9,008 nt of DNA from positions 1 to 9,008 of the forward strand of contig JAAZCB010000691.1 in assembly GCA_012513545.1 (NCBI GenBank). The letters run 5' to 3'. A program made the position numbers and the translations under genes. Below, piece by piece: positions 1 through 6,669 of this stretch; position 1 is the first letter of the stretch; every line of letters starts with the position of its first letter. Source of the stretch: Clostridiaceae bacterium (GTDB lineage: Bacteria; Bacillota_A; Clostridia; Acetivibrionales; Acetivibrionaceae). The notes beneath the pieces are model-generated. The model was not told where the DNA came from. It searched no databases and saw only the letters and a list, made by a program, of their open reading frames with translations.

Positions 1-1457
1 TCTTTTCTTATTAGAAAGAGCTGTCCTCCTGAAAGCAAGGTTGAAAAAATCTCCTGGAAAGAAACATCAAAGCATAATGTAGTATATTGAAGTACTCCCT
101 TGCCAAAGTCAACATTCATTTTATTAAATTCAAAGGATATAAGGTTCACCAGGTTTTTATGCTTTATCATTACACCTTTCGGCTTTCCGGTAGAACCGGA
201 TGTATATATTACATACAGCAGATCCTCAGGTTCTGATATATTTTCGCAGTTATAACCATTACCGTTTCCTAAGGCTTCATATACATCTATAATGGTGACC
301 TTCGAGGTGTCAGGTTTGTTATCGAGGCCTGTTCTGGACAAAACAACCGAAACATTGCTGTCACATATCATGGAAGCTATCCGCTCTTTGGGATATTCAG
401 GGTCTATAGGCATACAGGCACCTCCTGCCTTGAGTATTCCAAGTATGCCAATGATCATTTCCAAAGATCGATCCAAAAGGAGTCCTACTATATCTCCCCT
501 TTTGACGCCCCTCTCTCTTAAGGCTCCTGCAAGCCGGTTCGACTTTATGCTTAACTCCCTGTAAGTCATGCTTTGGCCTTCAAACTCAACAGCTATATTG
601 CCCGGTGTCCTGTGGGCCTGTTCTTCAAACAACTCGTGAATAGTCTTGTTATCCGGGTAAGCACACAGGGTATTGTTAAAGTCTGACAGGATCCTTTTTC
701 TCTCACTTTCCGTAAGTATGTCTATGCTGCTTAGTTTTACATCAGGGTTGTTAATTACAAATAAATAATAGTTTTCAAGACAGAGCACAAAGCTATAAAT
801 TGTATCCTTGCTGAACAAACATGAATTGTATTCCATATTTACAGCAAGTGAAGATTCACTTGCTGTAAATATAAATTCAACCGGGCATTCCAATCCTTTA
901 AGGGCTTCGACATAATGGATATTGTCAAGTGCTGCAATGGTATCAAAGAAAGCTGTTCCTTTATTGCTGATTTCAATACCAAGTTCTTTAACCAGGAGAG
1001 CAAAAGGAATACTCTGGTTTTTATCTGCTTCACGGATTGTGTCCTTTGCAGCAGAAAGAAATTCTTTGAAGGTCTTATTGCCTTCTATGCATGCTCTTAC
1101 AGGAACCAGGCTGTTTGTATACTTTTCGGATGACTCCTGCCTGAAGATAGGCATCCCGACAACCATATCGTCCATTCCGCTGAACCTGTGTATCATGTAG
1201 AATACACCGCTTAAAAGAATCATATACATTCCGTGATGCGAACCTTTGCTTATTTTATTTATACCTTTATACACCTGTTCAGAAAACTTGTAGTTTAGCG
1301 TATCCTTGCTATAAGAACCAACTTTATGGTTGTTATAGTCGCAAGGTATGGCAGCCATCTCAAATTCTCCCTTAAGTTTCTCTCTCCAGTAACAAAGCTC
1401 ATCTTTGAATTCTCCGCTTGATACTGCAATAATTTGAGAGTATTTATCCATTACCAT
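1..1457 (-). CDS. NRPS subunit, N-terminal part: half condensation domain + adenylation domain (3' end outside window)
   Basis: The frame is open for 485 codons from ATG 1457 to the window edge, so the protein is partial at its C-terminus. Residues about 14-250 match only the C-terminal lobe of a condensation domain: YWREKL near residue 23, a weak C5-like region (GMPIFRQ, NSLVPVR, 101-121), a C6-like NQSIPFALLVKELG (147-160) and an EYNSCLF strand (209-215). The N-lobe with HHxxxDG is absent, so this half-domain should not catalyse condensation. The adenylation domain starts near residue 268: LTYRELS-like TYRELS (298-303), LKAGGA (342-347), the ATP-binding loop YTSGSTGKPKG (418-428) and the A4 motif FDVSFQE (463-469). 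It activates an amino acid as aminoacyl-AMP; a carrier domain presumably follows outside the window. The specificity residues visible are Asp464, Val465 and Gln468 (positions 235, 236, 239 of the GrsA numbering). It lies 15 nt downstream of the PKS-NRPS gene. ATG 1451, two codons in, is an equally possible start. Confidence 0.93.
   Translation of the reverse strand, partial: MVMDKYSQIIAVSSGEFKDELCYWREKLKGEFEMAAIPCDYNNHKVGSYSKDTLNYKFSEQVYKGINKISKGSHHGMYMILLSGVFYMIHRFSGMDDMVVGMPIFRQESSEKYTNSLVPVRACIEGNKTFKEFLSAAKDTIREADKNQSIPFALLVKELGIEISNKGTAFFDTIAALDNIHYVEALKGLECPVEFIFTASESSLAVNMEYNSCLFSKDTIYSFVLCLENYYLFVINNPDVKLSSIDILTESERKRILSDFNNTLCAYPDNKTIHELFEEQAHRTPGNIAVEFEGQSMTYRELSIKSNRLAGALRERGVKRGDIVGLLLDRSLEMIIGILGILKAGGACMPIDPEYPKERIASMICDSNVSVVLSRTGLDNKPDTSKVTIIDVYEALGNGNGYNCENISEPEDLLYVIYTSGSTGKPKGVMIKHKNLVNLISFEFNKMNVDFGKGVLQYTTLCFDVSFQEIFSTLLSGGQLFLIRK
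835..872. repeat. Perfect inverted repeat, 18-bp arms, 2-bp centre, inside the NRPS gene
   Basis: The left arm, 835-852, is ATATTTACAGCAAGTGAA. The right arm, 855-872, is its exact reverse complement, and the centre is GA. The next flanking pair (834/873) does not match, so the repeat ends sharply. In the coding frame it covers residues 196-208 (from IFTASE to SSLAVN), a beta-strand region near the end of the half C domain. The mRNA could form a 17-bp stem with a four-base loop. No T-tract follows on either strand, so it is not a standard terminator. Confidence 0.97.
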
Positions 1458-1461
1458 TCAT

Positions 1462-1467
1462 CTCCTT
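1462..1467 (-). promoter_or_regulatory. Ribosome binding site of the NRPS subunit gene
   Basis: AAGGAG lies between the PKS-NRPS stop and the NRPS start. It is 4 nt from ATG 1457 and 10 nt from the in-frame ATG 1451. Both spacings are at the edge of the usual range, so the start is uncertain by two residues. A third ATG at 1461 is out of frame and stops after five codons. Confidence 0.7.
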
Positions 1468-1472
1468 AATTC

Positions 1473-4400
1473 TCAGAAATCAAACTCAACATCTTCATTA
1501 ATCTTACTTTTAACCTTGCTATAGTTTTGTTCAAGTCTGATATCCCCAATCAGTATGTCCTGATTTGCTGCAACTTCTTCAAGTATCCTGATATAGTCCT
1601 GCCCCATTCTTGCTATTGTCTCTTCCCTGAATAAATCGGTACAGTATTCAAAGGTAAGGAATAGGTAATCCTTGCCCCCTATAGCCTCAAGCATCAGATC
1701 GAATTTACTGGTCCTTGATTTGATTTCATAAACCGGAATTACTGCATCAAAGGAAATATGAACATTTTGAAGTACAAAAAATGTATCAAACAGAGGATTT
1801 CGCCCAGGCTGCACTGTCAAATTGAGCTTTTCCAGCAACTCCTCAAAAGGGTATTCCTGGTTTTCAAAGGCATTTAATGTATTATTTCTTAAGTCTTTCA
1901 GGAAATCTTTGAAGGTTTTGTCCCTTTTAGGCTGGTTCCTCATTGGTAATGTGTTTACAAAAAGGCCCATTATATTTTCCAAATCTGCATGTACTCTTCC
2001 GGTAATCGGTGTTCCTATTACTATATCCTCCTGGCCTGAATACTTTGAGAGGAGAATATTATAAGCAGAAATTAATACCATGAACAAGGTTGTCTCAGTT
2101 TTTGAACATAGGTCATGTATTCCGTCTATCAGATCCTTTTCAAGTTTGAACCGGATATTACTTCCGCGGAAACTTCTTTGTTCAGGTCTTGGGAAATCGG
2201 TAGGAAGCTCCGGAACATCTACCTTGTCCTCAAACTGCTTAAGCCAGAACTCACCCTGTTTATCCAGGCTTCCGCTTGAAAGTCTTTGATTTTGCCACAC
2301 AGTATAATCTTTATACTGCAATAGTTGCCCGGGCAGTTCCTCTCCTTCATACAGGCGCATAAACTCATCAATAAAAAGGCTCTTTGAAACTGCATCCCAA
2401 ATAATATGATGGAAGTCTACCATAAGTATATTCCTGTCCTCACCAGCTTTAACAACCTGTACCCTCAGCAGCGGAGCCTCACTAAGTTTAAAAGGCTTTA
2501 CAAAATCCAGAAGCAATCCGTCAATATCCGGTTCTTTTCCGTTTTCGGTCTCTATCTGCAGGTAGTTGATTTTCAAATCAATATTGTCATGAATTATCTG
2601 AACATATTCGCCATTTCTGAATTCGAAGGAAGTCCTGCACGCCTCATGCCTTTCGAACATTTTTTTCATAGCATACTCAAATCTATCCCTGTCTATAGCA
2701 CCCAAAACTCTGACTTCCGGTATATTATAGCTGGTATTTTCATTTGCAACTTCATCCATGATTAACATTCTCTTCTGAGCTGAAGACACAGGATAGAATT
2801 CCATCGGCTTCGCCGGCTCAATACCGGTTGATATTGATTCACCTGTATCGGTGCCCGAGTTTTCCTGAAGCTTTTTATCGATATATTCTGCCAGTTCCCT
2901 TACAGTAAGACAGTTTAATATGTCCGATATACCTATGGTAATATTCATACTTACGCTGACCTGATTAACCAGCTTCATCGCAAGTATGGAGTCACCACCA
3001 AGGTCATAGAAATTATCCTCAATTCCAAGCTCGCTGTATCCAAAAATTTCACCCCATATCTGTGCCGCCTTCTTTTCTGTCTCCGAATAAATCCCATCTT
3101 CCCTTCCTTTTAGTACAACATTAGTTACAGGTTTCTTTTGTTTGTTTACTTCTGTGGCTTGATATCCGTACTTGCGTATTTTAGCCAGTATTTTGGGTGA
3201 GATCTTTAAATATCCTTTATCGATAAGTCCAACAATTCTGTTTTCATAATTAAGCTCTCCGATTAGCACCCTTCTTACTTTTTTATTCAACGCTTCATCC
3301 AGAGCTCTTAAAGCATTCTCGGTAGATATGGCTTTAAACATTGTATCCACATTTGCTCCAGTATCGACAGCCATACCCGTTTCCTTCCATTGAACCCAGT
3401 TAATTGACAGTGTCTTTTTACCCTGCCTGCTTCTTTGATATGCATAAGAATCAAGGAAAAGATTGGCCGCCGCGTAGTCACCCTGACCGGACATGCTGAT
3501 TATGGAGGCAACTGATGAAAACAGCATAAAGAAATCAGGATTGTCCTGCTCAGTTAACTTATCTAAAATCCTGGCGCCACGAACCTTGGTTAAAAGTACA
3601 TTATTAAACTTATCTTCCTCTTTTAACGCAATCAGTGTATCTCCCGGTAATCCGGCCCCATGTATTACGCCGTTAATTCTGCCATAAGTGCTTCTTATCT
3701 TTCCTATGACCTCACTCATTTCATTCTCATCTTTTACATCTGCGCTGTAACACGAAACAGAAGCTCCCATTGCTTCAATTTCTCTTATTTCATTTATCCT
3801 CTCACAGGCCCTTTTATCCGTCGAACTATTTATAATATCATCCCATTGTTCTCTTTCAGGCATTTGGGATCGGTTTATCATGGCTATGTTGATTTTTGCC
3901 CTGGAAGCAAGATTTTTTGCTACTGCCAGGCCTATTCCGCCCAAACCTCCTGTTATAACATATACACCATCTTCCTTGAGCTCAACTTTTTCGTCCTCCA
4001 AATCTTCAACGTCAAGACCTGCAAATTCCTCAATATACCTCTTCCCATTACGGTATGCACACTGGAAGGTATTATATTTTGCATTCAATTCTGAAATAAT
4101 ATCTTCCGGCTGTACATTTTTGTCTATATCAAGCCCTCTGCATTCCATGAATGAATACTCGCGTCCGACTACTTTTCCCAAGCCGAAGATAGTAGTATTA
4201 TCAGGTATTATAAGTTCTTCATTTCCTGTAACTTCATATGCAAGTTCAGAAACCAGAAGAATATCAAGTTTATCACTTATGCCGGCTCCTGCAAGAGCTT
4301 TAACCAGATAATAAAGGCTGAATATCCCTTTGCGTCTTACATTTTCCTGCTCCTGTTCACCCACAGGTTCATATCCCCCGGCCAAAGACCCCATATGCAG

Positions 4401-6665
4401 TATTTGACTGACCCCTTGTTTTGAAATCTCGGCTACAAGCTTTTCATAATCTTCCTGACAATCCTTAATGGTATAGTTCTGACCATTAACCTTGCTGTAC
4501 TCAATTCCATAAGAGACCTCAATCACCTCACGTCCTGCTGCACGAAGCTTTTGAGCAACTCCATCGGCAAGTCCTTTCCCGTCTTTAATTATCAGAACTT
4601 TTCCCTTCAGGCTATCAGCTTCCTCTTTACCAATCTCTTCTTCCTGCCAGCACACCTGATAATGAAGTCTTCCCTCCTTTGGATCGGGTTCCACATTAAA
4701 GACAGAATCTATTTCCGGCAGTTCGAACCAGCACTTGATTCTTTCAAAAGGATATGTAGGAAGGCTTACCCTTCTGACCTTTTCCCCTTCATACATTTTG
4801 TCCCATGGCACATCCGCACCTTGTACATACAATTTGCAAATATCTTCATAGGCTGACCATCTTTGTGTGATGTCTTCCTTCAATAACACTATCTTATCCA
4901 ATACCTGTCTTAACATTTGCAATTTATCATTTTCATCATTACCGGTTTCTTTTGAATCCTTTGAGTCTTTGCCAGGCTTATTCTCCCCATAGTATACACC
5001 CGGTACATTTATTTCTTTCAGGTCCGCCCCTGCCAACATCTGCAGTTTTTCTTCAAGTTCCTTAACATTCTTGATTATAATTGCAAGCCTATGCTCATAA
5101 TGACCTCTTCCTGTGCTGGCAGTATAACAAATATCACGGACAGGAACATCTTTTGCACTTTTTATAAAATCAATATAATCAGTTATCATGTTTTGTACTG
5201 ATTTTCCACTTTTTGCAGAAAGTGTTAATATGTGTGCTTTTTCTTCTATAACCTCATGTTCCAATTCAGGCGCCTCTTCCAATACTACGTGGCAATTGGT
5301 ACCCCCAAATCCGAAAGCGCTTATTCCTGCTCTTCTCGGAAATCCATCGGTCTCCCAGTCTGAAAGCACATTATTTACGTATACGGGAGAGTCCTCAAAG
5401 CTTATTTTCTCGTTTGGTCTGTTAAAATGCAGCAAAGGCGGGATTTTCTTTTCCTTAAGTGACAATACCAGCTTTATAAGGCCTGCAATTCCTGCGCCTT
5501 CATACAAATGTCCTATGTTTGATTTAACGGACCCGATAGCACAAAATTGCTTTTTGTCGGTATAATGTCTGAAGGCCTTGCTAATTCCTTCAATTTCTAT
5601 CGGATCTCCTATTTTGGTACCTGTTCCATGTGCCTCTATATAAGAAATCGACTCTGGGTCTATACCTGCGTTTTCCCACGCTTTCATAATTACCTGCGAC
5701 TGTGCCTCAGCATTGGGTGCAGTTATTCCGACTGAAGTTCCATCCTGATTAATGGCACTCCCCTTTATAACAGCGTATATGTTATCTCCGTCCTCTAATG
5801 CCTTGCTCAGTGATTTTAACATCACAGCCGCACTTCCTTCACCTATCCCGGTACCATCCGAGCTGTAATCATAAGTCTTTGTCCTCCAATCGGAAGATTC
5901 TATTCCAAGCCTGCCGTCCGGGTGATCTATCGGGCTGAGATGCAGTTTTATCCCCCCTGCAATTGCCATGTCGCAGTCTCCGTTTTCAATACCCTGGCAG
6001 GCCATATGTACTGTAACAATTGAAGAAGAGCATGCAGTATCAATCAAAATACTTGGGCCTTTAAGATCCAATATATACGATATCCTGCCGGGAAGAATAG
6101 CCGCAATATTTCCTGTCATGGCAATCTGCATGGAATCAGGCTCGATTTCGTATACAGCATTTGAATAAGAGCCTACAGGCGGATTTGCAAAGCCTATATA
6201 TACACCCGTCTGGCTCCCCTTTATCTTATCACCGCCATATCCTGAGTCTTCTATTACAGCCCACATGGTTTCAAGCATAATCCTATGATTCGGGTCCATA
6301 AGTGCAGCCTGCTTCGGTGTCATTTTAAAGAATTTATGATCGAACTTGTCTATTTCATCCAGAAAGCCTCCCCGGCAAAACTTGGTTTCACTGTCAGATC
6401 CTTTGACACCGTAAATATATTTCTTCATTTCTTTTTCTCTTTCAATAGGGAAATCATCTATGCAGTCAACACCATTTTTTATATTATTCCAATATTCCCG
6501 GGTATTTTTTGCTTTTGGCAAGGTTGTTGCCATTCCAATTATGGCAATATCCTTAACAACCTTTTTCTCTTGACTTTTCAATAACTTGACCAACTCAATT
6601 GCTGCCTGCTTCGCAATCCTGCCTGCCGCAATTTCCTCAGCGATATATTTGTACGCTTTTTCCAT
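1473..6665 (-). CDS. Hybrid PKS-NRPS: KS - AT-less linker - KR - carrier protein - C domain (trans-AT type)
   Basis: This 1730-residue cytosolic megasynthase should extend the fatty acyl starter by one C2 unit, reduce it and pass it to an amino acid. Domain order: paired helices 3-32 (docking-like); KS 38-465 with Cys212 in DTACSSS, His346 in EAHGTGT and His386 in KSNIGHL, all intact; linker 470-660 ending in LPTYPFERIKCW, with no AT (no GHSxG); KR structural half about 665-890; KR catalytic half 898-1140 with TGGLGGIG (905-912), Lys1027, Ser1051, Tyr1064 and Asn1068; carrier protein 1192-1268 with phosphopantetheine Ser1226 in LGGDSI; C domain 1288-1715 with RHEACRTSF (C2), HHIIWDA (1419-1425), YKDYTVWQ and GLFVNTLPMR. 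DH, ER and methyltransferase domains are absent. A trans-acting AT must supply malonyl groups. The C3 motif has Ala for the usual Gly. The gene begins 4 nt after the FAAL stop, suggesting translational coupling. The tail is short and acidic (ends EDVEFDF). Confidence 0.96.
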   Translation of the reverse strand: MEKAYKYIAEEIAAGRIAKQAAIELVKLLKSQEKKVVKDIAIIGMATTLPKAKNTREYWNNIKNGVDCIDDFPIEREKEMKKYIYGVKGSDSETKFCRGGFLDEIDKFDHKFFKMTPKQAALMDPNHRIMLETMWAVIEDSGYGGDKIKGSQTGVYIGFANPPVGSYSNAVYEIEPDSMQIAMTGNIAAILPGRISYILDLKGPSILIDTACSSSIVTVHMACQGIENGDCDMAIAGGIKLHLSPIDHPDGRLGIESSDWRTKTYDYSSDGTGIGEGSAAVMLKSLSKALEDGDNIYAVIKGSAINQDGTSVGITAPNAEAQSQVIMKAWENAGIDPESISYIEAHGTGTKIGDPIEIEGISKAFRHYTDKKQFCAIGSVKSNIGHLYEGAGIAGLIKLVLSLKEKKIPPLLHFNRPNEKISFEDSPVYVNNVLSDWETDGFPRRAGISAFGFGGTNCHVVLEEAPELEHEVIEEKAHILTLSAKSGKSVQNMITDYIDFIKSAKDVPVRDICYTASTGRGHYEHRLAIIIKNVKELEEKLQMLAGADLKEINVPGVYYGENKPGKDSKDSKETGNDENDKLQMLRQVLDKIVLLKEDITQRWSAYEDICKLYVQGADVPWDKMYEGEKVRRVSLPTYPFERIKCWFELPEIDSVFNVEPDPKEGRLHYQVCWQEEEIGKEEADSLKGKVLIIKDGKGLADGVAQKLRAAGREVIEVSYGIEYSKVNGQNYTIKDCQEDYEKLVAEISKQGVSQILHMGSLAGGYEPVGEQEQENVRRKGIFSLYYLVKALAGAGISDKLDILLVSELAYEVTGNEELIIPDNTTIFGLGKVVGREYSFMECRGLDIDKNVQPEDIISELNAKYNTFQCAYRNGKRYIEEFAGLDVEDLEDEKVELKEDGVYVITGGLGGIGLAVAKNLASRAKINIAMINRSQMPEREQWDDIINSSTDKRACERINEIREIEAMGASVSCYSADVKDENEMSEVIGKIRSTYGRINGVIHGAGLPGDTLIALKEEDKFNNVLLTKVRGARILDKLTEQDNPDFFMLFSSVASIISMSGQGDYAAANLFLDSYAYQRSRQGKKTLSINWVQWKETGMAVDTGANVDTMFKAISTENALRALDEALNKKVRRVLIGELNYENRIVGLIDKGYLKISPKILAKIRKYGYQATEVNKQKKPVTNVVLKGREDGIYSETEKKAAQIWGEIFGYSELGIEDNFYDLGGDSILAMKLVNQVSVSMNITIGISDILNCLTVRELAEYIDKKLQENSGTDTGESISTGIEPAKPMEFYPVSSAQKRMLIMDEVANENTSYNIPEVRVLGAIDRDRFEYAMKKMFERHEACRTSFEFRNGEYVQIIHDNIDLKINYLQIETENGKEPDIDGLLLDFVKPFKLSEAPLLRVQVVKAGEDRNILMVDFHHIIWDAVSKSLFIDEFMRLYEGEELPGQLLQYKDYTVWQNQRLSSGSLDKQGEFWLKQFEDKVDVPELPTDFPRPEQRSFRGSNIRFKLEKDLIDGIHDLCSKTETTLFMVLISAYNILLSKYSGQEDIVIGTPITGRVHADLENIMGLFVNTLPMRNQPKRDKTFKDFLKDLRNNTLNAFENQEYPFEELLEKLNLTVQPGRNPLFDTFFVLQNVHISFDAVIPVYEIKSRTSKFDLMLEAIGGKDYLFLTFEYCTDLFREETIARMGQDYIRILEEVAANQDILIGDIRLEQNYSKVKSKINEDVEFDF

Positions 6666-6669
6666 TATA

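Noticed and set aside
292..564. Plus-strand open frame of 90 codons
   Set aside because: It lies antisense to the A domain, whose minus-strand motifs are unmistakable; the plus-strand translation shows no family motif.
835..872. The palindrome as an intrinsic terminator or insertion-sequence end
   Set aside because: No T-tract follows on either strand, no transposase or target duplication is present, and the reading frame runs through it intact.
1458..1472. Possible gene break: PKS-NRPS and NRPS subunit being one frameshifted gene
   Set aside because: The upstream C domain is complete before its stop, the downstream gene has its own AAGGAG and ATG, and a second C-lobe restarts there, so these are two genes.
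2162..2171. TTCCGCGGAA, a 10-bp palindrome
   Set aside because: Short palindromes like this are expected by chance in 9 kb, and it is inside the C-domain coding region with no context.
2805..2815. Small hairpin CGGC-TTC-GCCG in the carrier-to-C linker
   Set aside because: The four-base stem is too short to be meaningful and has no T-tract.
3660..4311. Plus-strand open frames of about 143-144 codons
   Set aside because: They are antisense to the KR domain with its complete catalytic set; the translations are low-complexity and Phe/Ser/Ile-rich, as expected of shadows.
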